The notes: generated from the letters alone by a model not told the origin. Shown: positions 42,877 through 52,164, numbered from the stretch's first letter. The stretch is 64,000 bases of DNA from Mesorhizobium sp. M1C.F.Ca.ET.210.01.1.1 (GCF_004791585.1 NZ_SRUU01000029.1:18425-82424), one strand, 5' to 3'. Translations and numbers: made by a program.

Positions 42877-43641
42877 ATGAGATTGTTCGATCTTCACGGC
42901 GACGTGGCATTGGTGACAGGGGCAGGCAGCGGCATCGGCCAGGCAATCGCCATCGGCCTGGCGGAAGCCGGCGCCGATGTCGCCTGCTTCGGCCACAGCT
43001 CGAAAGGCGGGCTGGAGGAGACTGCCGGCAAGATCAAGGCGCTCGGCCGCAAGGCCCTGGTGCTGACCGGCACGGTGACGTCAGAGAGCGACCTCGCAGC
43101 GGCGGTCGATCGTATCGAAAGGGAACTCGGCGCGCTGACGATTGCCGTCAACAATGCCGGTGTCGCCGGCGCCGAGCCGGCCGAAACGCTGCCTATGGAA
43201 AAGTGGCAGAAGATCTACGACGTCAATGTCAGCGGCGTGTTCCTGTCCTGCCAGGCCGAGGCGCGGGTGATGCTGCCGCGCCGCAAAGGCTCGATCGTCA
43301 ACATCGCCTCGATGTCCGGCTCGATCATCAACCGCGGCCTGACGCAGGCGCACTACAATTCGTCGAAGGCGGCAGTGATCCACATGTCGAAGAGCCTCGC
43401 CATGGAATGGGCCGACCGCGGCCTGCGCGTCAATGTGGTGAGCCCCGGCTACACGCTGACGCCGATGAATAAGCGGCCGGAGGTTGCCGACCAGGTCAAG
43501 ATATTCGCACGCGACACGCCGATGGGCCGCATGGCGACGCCGGAGGAGATGGTCGGGCCGACCGTGTTCCTGGCGAGCCGCGCCGCGAGTTTCGTCACCG
43601 GCGTCGACCTCATCGTCGATGGCGGCTTCGTCTGCTGGTAG
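42877..43641 (+). CDS. Short-chain dehydrogenase/reductase 1
   Basis: NAD(P)-dependent oxidoreductase of 254 residues (classical SDR). The cofactor motif TGAGSGIG is at residues 14-21, NNAG follows near 90, and the catalytic Ser-Tyr-Lys set is visible as SMSGS (near 144) and YNSSK. It likely oxidises a hydroxyl group of the imported sugar or polyol or of its derivative. GAGGAGAGGG lies upstream of the ATG. It is followed by a second SDR after 9 bp. Confidence 0.92.
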   Translation: MRLFDLHGDVALVTGAGSGIGQAIAIGLAEAGADVACFGHSSKGGLEETAGKIKALGRKALVLTGTVTSESDLAAAVDRIERELGALTIAVNNAGVAGAEPAETLPMEKWQKIYDVNVSGVFLSCQAEARVMLPRRKGSIVNIASMSGSIINRGLTQAHYNSSKAAVIHMSKSLAMEWADRGLRVNVVSPGYTLTPMNKRPEVADQVKIFARDTPMGRMATPEEMVGPTVFLASRAASFVTGVDLIVDGGFVCW

Positions 43642-43650
43642 GGAGAGAAG

Positions 43651-44436
43651 ATGCAGAAGCGTTTTGAAGGAAAGACGGCGGTCGTCACGGGCGCCAGCGG
43701 CGGCATCGGTGCGGCCATGGCGAAACGCTTCGCGGCGGAGGGTGCAGCGGTCGTCGTCAGTGCCATCGATCCGCGCGTCGACGAGGTCGCCGCCGGACTG
43801 AAGGCCGCGGGCGCGAAGGTCGCCTCGATGCGCATGGACGTGACGAAGAAGGACGAGATCGCAGCGCTCTACGACCTCGCCGAGAAGGAATTCGGCCGCG
43901 TCGACATTTCCATTCAGAACGCCGGCGTCATCACCATCGCCAGGATCGAGGCGATGACGGAAGCCGAGTGGGACAAGGTGATGGCGGTGAACACCAAGGG
44001 CGTGTTCCTGTGCTGCCAGGAAGCGATCCTGCGCATGCGCAAGCATGGCGAAGGCGGCCGGCTGATCAACACCGCCTCCGGCCAGGCGCGGCAGGGCTTC
44101 ATCTACACGCCGCACTATGCCGCCTCGAAGTTCGGCGTCGTCGGCATCACGCAGAGCCTCGCCAAGGAGGTCGCCAAGGAGAAGATCACCGTCAACGCCA
44201 TCTGCCCCGGCATCATCGACACCGACATGTGGGCCTATAACGACACCGCCTGGGGCCAGCTGCTCGGCGACTACAAGCCGGGCGAGCTGATGGCTGAATG
44301 GGTGAAGAACATCCCCATGGGCCGCGCCGGCAGCGGCGAGGACGTCTCCGGGCTGGTCAGCTTCCTTGCCAGCGACGACGCAGCCTACATCACCGGCCAG
44401 ACCATCAATGTCGATGGCGGCCTGATCATGTCGTGA
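43651..44436 (+). CDS. Short-chain dehydrogenase/reductase 2
   Basis: Classical SDR of 261 residues with TGASGGIG (residues 13-20), NAG in IQNAGVITI, the catalytic Ser in TASGQA and YAASK (near 154-158). It belongs to the sorbitol/polyol dehydrogenase-like group by length and by the C-terminal ending YITGQTINVDGGLIMS. AGGGAGAGAAG precedes the ATG. Paired with SDR 1 it may act on successive or alternative substrates. Confidence 0.92.
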   Translation: MQKRFEGKTAVVTGASGGIGAAMAKRFAAEGAAVVVSAIDPRVDEVAAGLKAAGAKVASMRMDVTKKDEIAALYDLAEKEFGRVDISIQNAGVITIARIEAMTEAEWDKVMAVNTKGVFLCCQEAILRMRKHGEGGRLINTASGQARQGFIYTPHYAASKFGVVGITQSLAKEVAKEKITVNAICPGIIDTDMWAYNDTAWGQLLGDYKPGELMAEWVKNIPMGRAGSGEDVSGLVSFLASDDAAYITGQTINVDGGLIMS

Positions 44437-44466
44437 GACTGTCGGCTGCCCGGCGCCCGGGCAGCC

Positions 44467-44712
44467 ATGGTGGGCGCACGCCAAAAACCGATGGCGCTGT
44501 GGGCCGGGTTGATCACCGCGGAATTGATCATCCCGGTGTTCTGCTTCCGGCACTACATCCAGGACGGCGGCAACTTCCCCGACCACATGCTGGACGATCT
44601 CGGCATGGCAGGAACCGACCTGTCGGTCAAAAAGGCGGGCATGCTGCCCTACTTGACGCTGGCCGCCGGCGTGATTGTGATGCTCATCGCCAACTGGCTG
44701 TTCGTCATCTGA
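44467..44712 (+). CDS. Small two-helix membrane protein
   Basis: An 81-residue protein with two predicted membrane helices (about residues 10-27 and 60-79, LPYLTLAAGVIVMLIANWLFV). The ribosome binding site is weak. It might be a small membrane component of the sugar regulon or unrelated. The following 165 bp up to the pump gene hold no other gene. Confidence 0.55.
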   Translation: MVGARQKPMALWAGLITAELIIPVFCFRHYIQDGGNFPDHMLDDLGMAGTDLSVKKAGMLPYLTLAAGVIVMLIANWLFVI

Positions 44713-44877
44713 CGTGGCAAGCCGAAGAGGATCGGGCGCGCGTCGGCGCGCCCGACCTTTTCACGCCGGTTGGAATGCCTGCCCTGCGCATGATGGCGCC
44801 GAGAACTGGTTGCCTTGTAGACGCAAATCGTCCGCCACCGACTTTCGCCAATGGCGGACGATCCGAGGTTGCCACCT

Positions 44878-47800
44878 TTATTCCGCAGCCAAGGCCAGCT
44901 GCGGTCTTTCGATGCCTTCGATCTGCTCCGGCTCCGGCGCCTGCTCGTCGGTCTTCGCCTTCTTGGGCTCGCGGCCGAAGAACAGGGCATAGCCCGCCGG
45001 CAGCACCAGGATGGTGAGCACGGTGGCGACCAGAATGCCGCCCATCATGGCGTAGGCCAGCGGACCCCAGAAGACGGCGCGCGAGATCGGGATCAGCGCC
45101 AGCACCGCGGTCAGCGCCGTCAGCATGATCGGCCGGAAGCGGCGCACGGCGGCGCCGACGATCGCCTCCGATCGCTCCATGCCGGCCGCGATGTCCTGGT
45201 CGATCTGGTCGACCAGGATGATCGAGTTTCGCATGATGATGCCAAGCAGCGCGATGACGCCGAGGATGGCGACGAAGCCGAACGGCGCGCCGCTGATCAG
45301 AAGCGCCGCCGCGGCGCCGATGATGCCAAGCGGACCGGTGGCCAGCACCAGCATCGACTTGCCGAAATGCTGCAGCTGGACCATCAGCAATATGACGATG
45401 ATGGCAAGCATGATCGGCGCCTTGGCGGCGATCGAGGCCTGGCTTTCAGCCGAGTCTTCGGCGCCGCCCTGGATCTCGATCTTGTAGCCGGGGGCAAGGC
45501 CGGCGCGCAGGTCCTTCATGTCGTTGTACATCTTGGTGACGACGTCGTTCGACTGCACGCCGTCCGGCAGCGTGCCGCGCACGGTGATCGTCGGCAGGCG
45601 GTCGCGCCGCCATTCGATGCCCTGCTCCATGACGGGCACGACCTTGGCCACCTGCGACAGCGGGACAGAGCCGCCGAAGTCGGTCGGGATGTAGACGGAG
45701 TCGACCGAGGAGAGCAGGTGACGGCTGGCCTCCGGCTCACGGGCGACGATCGAGACCGTTTCCTCGCCGTCGCGGAAGTCGTCGAGCGGCGCGCCGGACA
45801 TGGTGGCCTGCAGCATCTGGCGGATGCGCTGCGAGGTGACGCCGAGCGCCCGGGCGCGATCCTGGTCGATCACCAGCTTCATCGCCGGCACCGGCTCCAG
45901 CCAGTCGTCATGGACGGCGCCGAGCAGCGGATTGGCCTGGAACCTTGCCTTCACCTCGTCGGCGATGCGGCGCACTTCCTGGCGGTCCGGACCCATGATG
46001 CGCATCTGCACCGGCCAGCCGGTCGGCGGCCCGAGGAACAGACGGTCGACCTTGCCGCGGATCGAGGGGAAGTCCTTGGCGAGAATGCCGCGCAGCTTGA
46101 CGATCAGCCGCTCGCGCGCCGGCTCGTCCTTGGCCATCACCAAGAGCTGGGCGAAGTTCGGATTGCGGAGCTGCTGGTCGAGCGGCAGGAAGAAGCGCGG
46201 CGCGCCCTCGCCGATATAGGTAGCGATGAAGCGCTTGTCCTGGTCGTCCATCATCTTGGCTTCCAGCGCCTTGGCCTGGGTCTCGACCTCCTTGATCGAG
46301 GTGCCCTCCGGCAGCCACAGATCGACCAGGATTTCGGGGCGCGAAGACTGCGGGAAGAAGTTCTGCGGAATGAACTGGAAGGCCCACAGGCTGGTGCCGA
46401 AGGTGACCAGCGTCATCACCAGCACGATGATGCGATGGCGCACGGCCCAGGTGACCGTCGAGCGCAGCCGCCGGTAGAAGCGCGTGTCGAAGACATCGTG
46501 GTGGGTGCCGGCGTGCTTGCGCTGCTTCAGGATCATGTAGCCGAGCCAGGGCGTGAAATAGACCGCGACGAACCACGACACGACCAGCGCGATGCCGACG
46601 ACGTAGAACAGCGTGCGCACATATTCGCCGGCGGTGGAGGCCGCGAAGCCGACCGGGATGAAGCCGGCGGTGGTGATCAGCGTGCCGGTGAGCATCGGGA
46701 AGGCGGTCGAGGAGTAGGCGAAGCTCGCCGCCTCGATCTTGACCAGCCCCTCCTCCAGCTTTCGCTCCATCATCTCGACAACGATCATGGCGTCGTCGAC
46801 GAGGAGGCCGAGCGCGATGATCAGCGCGCCGAGCGAGATGCGCTGCAGGTCGATGCCGATCTCGTACATGATGGCGAAGGTGGCGGCGAGCACCAGCGGA
46901 ATGGCGATCGCGATCACCAGGCCGGAGCGCCAGCCGATCGACAGGAACGACACCACGAGCACGATGAGCAACGCTTCGCCAAGCGCCTCCATGAACTCGT
47001 TGACGGCGTCCTTGACGACCTCGGGCTGGTCGGAGATCTGATCGACCGCGACGCCGTAAGGCAGGCCTTCCTCGAAGCGCTGGTAGGTCGCCTCGACATC
47101 CTTGCCGACGTCCCTGACGTTGAAGCCCTTGGCCATGACGACGCCGACCTGGACGCTTTCGTGGCCGTTGAAGCGATACTTGCGCTGGTACGGATCCTCG
47201 AGGCCGGACGAGACGGTGGCGATGTCGCCGAGGCGCGTCACCTGATTGCCGGCGCGCAGCCTCAGCTCGCGGATGTCGGCGGCCCTGGTGACGTCGCCCT
47301 CGACCGAGATGCGGACCGAGCGAAGGCCGGTGTCGACCGAGCCGGCCGGATCGACGGCGTTCTGTCCTTTCACGGCGTTCTGCAGGTCGACGATGGTCAG
47401 GCCGCGCTCGGCGAGCGCCTTGGACGAGACGTCGATATAGATCTTCTCGGGCTGGTCGCCGATGATGACGGCCTTCTCGACCCCGGGCGTCGTCAACAGC
47501 ATGTCGCGCGCCTGGATGGCGAACTTCTTCAGCTCCGGATAGGTGAAGCCGTTGCCGCTGATCGAATGCAGCGTGATGAAGGTGTCGCCGAACTCGTCGT
47601 TGAAGTACGGCCCGAGCAGACCCTGCGGCAGTTCATTGGCGATATCGCCGACCTTCTTGCGCACCTGGTAGAAGGCGTCCTTCACCTGGTCGGCGTTGGT
47701 GTCGCCCTTGACCTGCAAGGTGATGATGGCGCTGCCGGCGCGGGTGTAGGAGCGCACGAAATCGAGATGCGGCGTCTCCTGCAGCTTGCGCTCGATCTTG

Positions 47801-48027
47801 TTGACGACCTGGTCTTCCATGTCCTGGATCGAGGCGCCCGGCCAGATCGCCTGCACCACCATGACGCGGAAGGTGAAATCCGGATCTTCCTTCTGACCCA
47901 TGCGCATCAGGCCGAGCGCGCCGGCCAGGATGATCAGGCCGAACAGGAAGCGCGCGATGCTCGGATGTCCGATCGCCCAGCGCGAGAGGTTGAAGGGCCG
48001 CTTTTCGGTGCTGCTGTCGGTGGTCAT
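44878..48027 (-). CDS. RND efflux permease with a non-canonical proton relay
   Basis: RND-superfamily inner-membrane transporter of 1049 residues. TM4 keeps LLVDDAMIVVEMMERK (Asp pair near 408). In TM10 the usual Lys is Arg: LLGIIMRNSIILVDQ. The rest of the framework (GRAAL-like N-terminus FLFGLIILAG, PNFAQL loop) fits the hydrophobe/unknown-substrate group rather than AcrB. The gene is preceded by its adaptor but with a 242-bp gap. No outer-membrane component is adjacent. The start at 48027 gives MTTDSSTEKRPFNLSRW; the open frame extends 10 codons further. Confidence 0.9.
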   Translation of the reverse strand: MTTDSSTEKRPFNLSRWAIGHPSIARFLFGLIILAGALGLMRMGQKEDPDFTFRVMVVQAIWPGASIQDMEDQVVNKIERKLQETPHLDFVRSYTRAGSAIITLQVKGDTNADQVKDAFYQVRKKVGDIANELPQGLLGPYFNDEFGDTFITLHSISGNGFTYPELKKFAIQARDMLLTTPGVEKAVIIGDQPEKIYIDVSSKALAERGLTIVDLQNAVKGQNAVDPAGSVDTGLRSVRISVEGDVTRAADIRELRLRAGNQVTRLGDIATVSSGLEDPYQRKYRFNGHESVQVGVVMAKGFNVRDVGKDVEATYQRFEEGLPYGVAVDQISDQPEVVKDAVNEFMEALGEALLIVLVVSFLSIGWRSGLVIAIAIPLVLAATFAIMYEIGIDLQRISLGALIIALGLLVDDAMIVVEMMERKLEEGLVKIEAASFAYSSTAFPMLTGTLITTAGFIPVGFAASTAGEYVRTLFYVVGIALVVSWFVAVYFTPWLGYMILKQRKHAGTHHDVFDTRFYRRLRSTVTWAVRHRIIVLVMTLVTFGTSLWAFQFIPQNFFPQSSRPEILVDLWLPEGTSIKEVETQAKALEAKMMDDQDKRFIATYIGEGAPRFFLPLDQQLRNPNFAQLLVMAKDEPARERLIVKLRGILAKDFPSIRGKVDRLFLGPPTGWPVQMRIMGPDRQEVRRIADEVKARFQANPLLGAVHDDWLEPVPAMKLVIDQDRARALGVTSQRIRQMLQATMSGAPLDDFRDGEETVSIVAREPEASRHLLSSVDSVYIPTDFGGSVPLSQVAKVVPVMEQGIEWRRDRLPTITVRGTLPDGVQSNDVVTKMYNDMKDLRAGLAPGYKIEIQGGAEDSAESQASIAAKAPIMLAIIVILLMVQLQHFGKSMLVLATGPLGIIGAAAALLISGAPFGFVAILGVIALLGIIMRNSIILVDQIDQDIAAGMERSEAIVGAAVRRFRPIMLTALTAVLALIPISRAVFWGPLAYAMMGGILVATVLTILVLPAGYALFFGREPKKAKTDEQAPEPEQIEGIERPQLALAAE

Positions 48028-48269
48028 GGCGCAAGTCCAGTCCAATTGGGTCGGCAAGCCACGCTTGCCGTGCTGCTCATGAATTCTCGGTCGGGCTTCC
48101 GGGCGGCGAGCACCTCAGCGGAGAGACTCGCAATCACGTTTGACGCGGCACTGCTGCGGGGGAGCCAGCCGCCGGCATCTCACGATCGGGCGCCTGCCGC
48201 CCGGAACCCATGCCCTCCCCGGTTCGCGGCTCGCGCCGCGACGACGGGACGGGCTTTCGTTGAGCCTGG
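48028..48269. other. Long intercistronic gap in the efflux operon
   Basis: A 242-bp stretch without a gene lies between the adaptor stop and the permease start, although both run on the minus strand. I see GC-rich self-complementary stretches (for example GGCTCGCGCC and CGCGGCTCGCGCCGCG) but no complete terminator and no coding frame with a convincing start. An internal promoter or processing site is possible. Confidence 0.6.
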
Positions 48270-49433
48270 CTAGCGCAGGCTGCTGGTGGTCGCGACGTCA
48301 TCCTCCGCCGAGGCGGATTGCTGAGTGTCGCTGGAAAGTTTGACCTTCAGGTTCTCGGCCATGAACTGAGTGCCGGCGGCTACCACCACGTCGCCCTGCT
48401 TGAGGCCATCGGCCACGGCGACACCATCGGCGGTGAAATTTGCGACCTTGATCGGGCGCGGGTGGACCGTGTCGCTCGCGCGGTCGACCGTCCAGACGAT
48501 CTGCTTGCCGTCCTTCTCGGCCATCGCGGTCAGCGGGATCGACACGAGTTGCGCCTTGCTGTCGACGGTCGCCTCGACATTGGCGGTCATGCCGAGCAGC
48601 ACACGCGGATCGTTGGGCAGCGACACCCGGACCGCGAAGGTGCGCGACTGCGGATCGGCGCTGCCGGCCACTTCGCGGACCTTGCCGTCGAGGGTCAGCG
48701 CGTCGTCCGACCAGAAGCTCGCCTTGACATCCTTGCCCGGGCGGAAGCCGGCGATGTCCATTTCCGGCACCGCGATCAGCACTTCCTTCTCGCCGTCGAC
48801 GGCGACCGTCATGACAGGCGTGCCGGCGCCAACCACCTGGCCGATATCGGCCGAGATGGCGGTGACGATGCCAGCCTTGCTGGCCTTGAGGTCGGTGTAG
48901 TGGACCTGGTTCTGCGCCTGGGCCAGCGTCGAGCGGGCGGCATCGCGGGTTGCCACCGCCTGATCATAGCTCAGCGCCGCCTGATCGAGCTGCGACTTCG
49001 GCGCGAAGTTCTTGGCATAGAGCTGCTCGGCACGCTTCCTGGCGAGATCGACCGTCTCGACCTGCCTCTCGGCGGCGTCGAGGCTCGCTTCGGCGCTCTT
49101 CACCGACAGCTCGTAATCGGAAGGATCAACGCGGGCTAGCACGTCACCCTCATTCACATGCTGGCCGATGTCGACAAGGCGCTCGGTGACCTTGCCGGCA
49201 ATGCGGAAGCCGAGATTCATTTCGGTGCGGGCGCGCACCGAGCCGGAATAGTCGAGCTGGCGCGTTGTCTCGGCCTTGCCGATCTCGACGACCTTCACCG
49301 GCCGCACGACTTCCTGGACGACCGCCGCCTTCTCCTGACTGCAGCCGGCAAGGCCGAGCGCGGCGACAATGAGGCCGACGGCTGGGAAACCGGCGACTGG
49401 CAGCCTGTGGAGGATGGAACTGGACAAAGACAC
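48270..49433 (-). CDS. RND efflux adaptor, lipoprotein
   Basis: Membrane fusion protein of 387 residues. The lipobox LGLAGC (near residue 30) marks a lipoprotein anchor. The lipoyl/barrel halves (GFRIAGKVTERLVDIGQHVN and LKASKAGIVTAISADIGQVV) surround a helical hairpin. It begins with GTG at 49433, GGGAG upstream. It works with the RND transporter at 44878, and its gene directly follows the TetR regulator on the same strand. Confidence 0.92.
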   Translation of the reverse strand: MSLSSSILHRLPVAGFPAVGLIVAALGLAGCSQEKAAVVQEVVRPVKVVEIGKAETTRQLDYSGSVRARTEMNLGFRIAGKVTERLVDIGQHVNEGDVLARVDPSDYELSVKSAEASLDAAERQVETVDLARKRAEQLYAKNFAPKSQLDQAALSYDQAVATRDAARSTLAQAQNQVHYTDLKASKAGIVTAISADIGQVVGAGTPVMTVAVDGEKEVLIAVPEMDIAGFRPGKDVKASFWSDDALTLDGKVREVAGSADPQSRTFAVRVSLPNDPRVLLGMTANVEATVDSKAQLVSIPLTAMAEKDGKQIVWTVDRASDTVHPRPIKVANFTADGVAVADGLKQGDVVVAAGTQFMAENLKVKLSSDTQQSASAEDDVATTSSLR

Positions 49434-49486
49434 CTTAGCACTCCCGAAATGGAGATGAATGTCGACCGGCACCCGGCGGGCGGCGG

Positions 49487-50092
49487 CTATTTCAAGGCTC
49501 TGATTGCGTAATCGATGAGATCGTCTGGCATCGCCCGGTTGGTCTTGGCCAGGCACTGCGCGACCATTTGCGGATGGCAAAGGATGACGGTGGCGGCACC
49601 GAAGCAGCGCGAAGCGATCACCGGATCCTGCTTCCTGAACTCGCCGGCTTCGATGCCCTCGCGGATAACCTCGGCGAACAGGTCGTGGATGCGGTCGACA
49701 TGCTTGTCGATGACGCCCCAGTCGCGCTCCAGTGCGACGATGACCATCTCATGCACCTTCTGGTCGTCGAGCATGACCTCCAGCGTCATCTTGTACTGCG
49801 CATGCACATAGCGGCGCAGCCGCTCCTCGGCGCTGAGCGGCAGGCGCATGATCTCGTAGGCCATCGCGTAGCTGGCGCCGAGCATGCGGCCGCAGACGGC
49901 CTGGTGGATCTCAACCTTGGAGGCGAAGAAGCGGTAGATGTTGGCCGGCGACATGCCGAGCTCGCGGGCGATGTCGGCGACATTGGTCTTGCCGTAGCCG
50001 TAATGCCGGAACAGGCGCTCGGCGCAGTCGAGAATGCGCGTCACATTCTCCTGTCTGGCGGGGTCGGCCACGATGTTGGCGGCTTCTGACAT
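49487..50092 (-). CDS. TetR family transcriptional regulator
   Basis: Repressor of 201 residues with a TetR helix-turn-helix (about residues 16-62: RILDCAERLFRHYGYGKTNV, ANIYRFFASKVEIHQ) and a helical ligand domain. It heads the TetR-adaptor-RND operon. A near-perfect dyad (50108-50139) sits 16 bp upstream of its ATG and is the likely autoregulatory operator. Confidence 0.9.
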   Translation of the reverse strand: MSEAANIVADPARQENVTRILDCAERLFRHYGYGKTNVADIARELGMSPANIYRFFASKVEIHQAVCGRMLGASYAMAYEIMRLPLSAEERLRRYVHAQYKMTLEVMLDDQKVHEMVIVALERDWGVIDKHVDRIHDLFAEVIREGIEAGEFRKQDPVIASRCFGAATVILCHPQMVAQCLAKTNRAMPDDLIDYAIRALK

Positions 50093-50107
50093 TGGCGCTT
50101 TCGTTTG

Positions 50108-50139
50108 ACGAGTGACGAATTTCAATTTTCGTCAGTCGT
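50108..50139. promoter_or_regulatory. TetR-type operator dyad
   Basis: ACGAGTGACGAA (50108-50119) and TTCGTCAGTCGT (50128-50139) are reverse complements at 11 of 12 positions, eight bases apart. They lie directly upstream of the TetR-adaptor-RND operon, so binding would block its transcription. Between 50093 and 50523 no gene is present; the remainder is the repeat listed next. Confidence 0.65.
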
Positions 50140-50248
50140 AAATCGAAAACGGCGAAGAGTCAACGCGGAATCGACGTACGCGTATAATTGGTGACAGATG
50201 GTGACAGTGATACCGACGCTCGCGATTAGCGACGGACGCTGACGCGTT

Positions 50249-50466
50249 CGTCATCCTAGGGCGAAGCAAGGAGCGAAGCGACGCAGCTCAGACCCTAGGA
50301 TCCATGCCGTAACGTCGGCCAACGTCGAGACGGATCAAGAACTTACACTGGTCAGCGCCTGCCATCCGCGGCTGGCTATTCTCGACCGCCGGAGCACTGC
50401 CGCGAGGTCACGGCATGGATCCTTGGGTCTTCGCTCCGCTTCGCGTCGCTACGCCCAAGGATGACG
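50249..50466. repeat. Large inverted repeat, about 218 bp
   Basis: Left arm 50249-50310 and right arm 50410-50466 are imperfect reverse complements over about 57-62 bp (CGTCATCC...GGATCCATGCCGT against ACGGCATGGATCC...GGATGACG). Their outer halves contain CGAAGC and CGCTTCG inner palindromes. A shorter relative with the GATCCATGCCGTG/CACGGCATGG core is at 63793-63880. Confidence 0.8.
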
Positions 50467-50523
50467 ACGTCGCGAGCGCTCGAGCTAAACGATCAATGCC
50501 ACGGCCACATTGGAAGGAGGGAA

Positions 50524-52164
50524 CTACGCCCCCTTCGCCATTTCCCTCAACCGGAACTTCTGGATCTTCCCGGTGGAGGTCTTCGGAATCTCGGCAAACA
50601 CCACCGCCTTCGGCACCTTGAAGCGGGCGAGCAACCCACGGCAATGCTCGATGATCTCGGCCTCTGTCGCGGCCTTGCCCGGCTTCAGCTCGACATAGGC
50701 GACCGGCACCTCGCCCCATTTCTCGTCGGCGCGGGCGACTACGCCGCAGGAAGCGACGGAAGGGTGCTTGTAGAGTGCGTCCTCGACCTCGATGGAGGAG
50801 ATGTTCTCGCCGCCCGAGATGATGATGTCCTTGGAGCGGTCCTTGAGCTGGATATAGCCGTCGGGGTGCATGACGCCGAGGTCGCCGGAGTGGAACCAGC
50901 CGCCGGCGAAGGCCTCGTCGGTCGCCTTGCGGTTTTTCAGATAGCCCTTCATGACAATGTTGCCGCGGAACATGACCTCGCCAATGGTCTCGCCGTCGGC
51001 CGGTGTCTCCGTCATCGTCTCGGGGTTCATCACCGTGAGGCCTTCAAGCGCTGCGTAGCGCACGCCCTGGCGCGCCTTCTTCGCCGTCCTCGGCCCCTTC
51101 TCCAGGGCATCCCACTCATTGTGCCATTCGTTTACGACAGCCGGCCCATAGGTCTCGGTCAGGCCGTAGAGATGTGTGACGGCAAAGCCGGCGTCGGCCA
51201 TGCCGGAGAGCACCGCCTCCGGCGGCGGCGCCGCGGCCGTGTTGAAGGTGACGGTCTGCCGGAACTGGCGCTTGTCCTCGTCCCTCGCATTGATCAGCAC
51301 CGACATGACGATCGGCGCGCCGCAGAGATGGGTGACGCCGTGGTCGGCGATTGCGTCATACATCGGCTTTGCCCGCACCCAGCGCAGGCAGACATGCGTG
51401 CCGGCCTGGACAGCGAGCGTCCAGGGGAAGCACCAGCCATTGCAGTGGAACATCGGCAGCGTCCAGAGATAGACGGCGTGCTTGGCCATGCCGGCATGGA
51501 TGGTGTTGGTGTAGGCCATCAGCGCAGCCCCGCGATGATGGTAGACGACGCCCTTCGGATTGCCCGTGGTGCCGGAGGTGTAGTTGAGCGAGATGGCGTC
51601 CCATTCATCGTCGGGCATGGACCAGGCGAAAGCCACGTCGCCGCCGGCAACGAAGTCTTCGTAGTCGAGCGTGCCGATCCGCTCGCCCTTCGGATAGGGC
51701 GCGTCGGCGGCATAGTCGGGATCGTCATAGTCGATGACCAATGGCTTGGCCTTGGCCAATGCCAGCGCCTCCCTGATCACGCCGGAAAATTCGCGGTCGA
51801 CGATCAGCACCTTCGTTTCGGCATGATCGAGTTGGAAGGCGATCACGGCGGCGTCCAGCCTTGTGTTCAGCGAATGCAGCACCGCCTTCACCATCGGCAC
51901 GCCGAAATGCGCTTCCAGCATCGGCGGCGTGTTCGACAGCATCACCGTCACCGTGTCGCCCTTGCCGATGCCGTGCTTCGACAGCGCCGAGGCGAGCTTC
52001 AGCGAGCGGCGCCAGAAATCGCGATAGGAGATGCGCTGGCTGCCATGGATAATGGCAATGTGATCGGGATAGGTCTTGGCCGCCCGCTCCAGATAGGTCA
52101 GCGGCGTCAGTGCCTGATGGTTGGCGGCGTTCCGGTCGAGATCCTGTTCGTAGGGATTGGCCAT
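50524..52164 (-). CDS. AMP-forming acyl-CoA synthetase
   Basis: Adenylate-forming ligase of 546 residues: carboxylic acid + ATP + CoA to acyl-CoA + AMP + PPi. The P-loop-like YTSGTTGNPKGV, MFHCNGWCFPW, YGLTETYG, GWFHSGDLG and C-terminal Lys in KTSTGKIQKF are intact. The MFHCNGW segment and length place it in the group that includes DmdB-type methylthiopropionyl-CoA ligases and medium-chain synthetases. GGGGAGGACGGG precedes the ATG at 52164. It is divergent from a SorC gene; no beta-oxidation genes are adjacent. Confidence 0.9.
   Translation of the reverse strand: MANPYEQDLDRNAANHQALTPLTYLERAAKTYPDHIAIIHGSQRISYRDFWRRSLKLASALSKHGIGKGDTVTVMLSNTPPMLEAHFGVPMVKAVLHSLNTRLDAAVIAFQLDHAETKVLIVDREFSGVIREALALAKAKPLVIDYDDPDYAADAPYPKGERIGTLDYEDFVAGGDVAFAWSMPDDEWDAISLNYTSGTTGNPKGVVYHHRGAALMAYTNTIHAGMAKHAVYLWTLPMFHCNGWCFPWTLAVQAGTHVCLRWVRAKPMYDAIADHGVTHLCGAPIVMSVLINARDEDKRQFRQTVTFNTAAAPPPEAVLSGMADAGFAVTHLYGLTETYGPAVVNEWHNEWDALEKGPRTAKKARQGVRYAALEGLTVMNPETMTETPADGETIGEVMFRGNIVMKGYLKNRKATDEAFAGGWFHSGDLGVMHPDGYIQLKDRSKDIIISGGENISSIEVEDALYKHPSVASCGVVARADEKWGEVPVAYVELKPGKAATEAEIIEHCRGLLARFKVPKAVVFAEIPKTSTGKIQKFRLREMAKGA

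Noticed and set aside
44851..48273. Open frame of 1140 codons on the plus strand opposite the RND gene
   Set aside because: Composition is Arg/Asp/His-rich with no recognisable motif, and the minus strand has a full RND protein with intact membrane segments and relay motifs. The long frame is a by-product of high G+C.
50249..50466. Reading the large inverted repeat as an IS end or a miniature transposon with target duplications
   Set aside because: The arms are imperfect, and I see no flanking direct repeats or transposase. It is better called an intergenic palindromic repeat.
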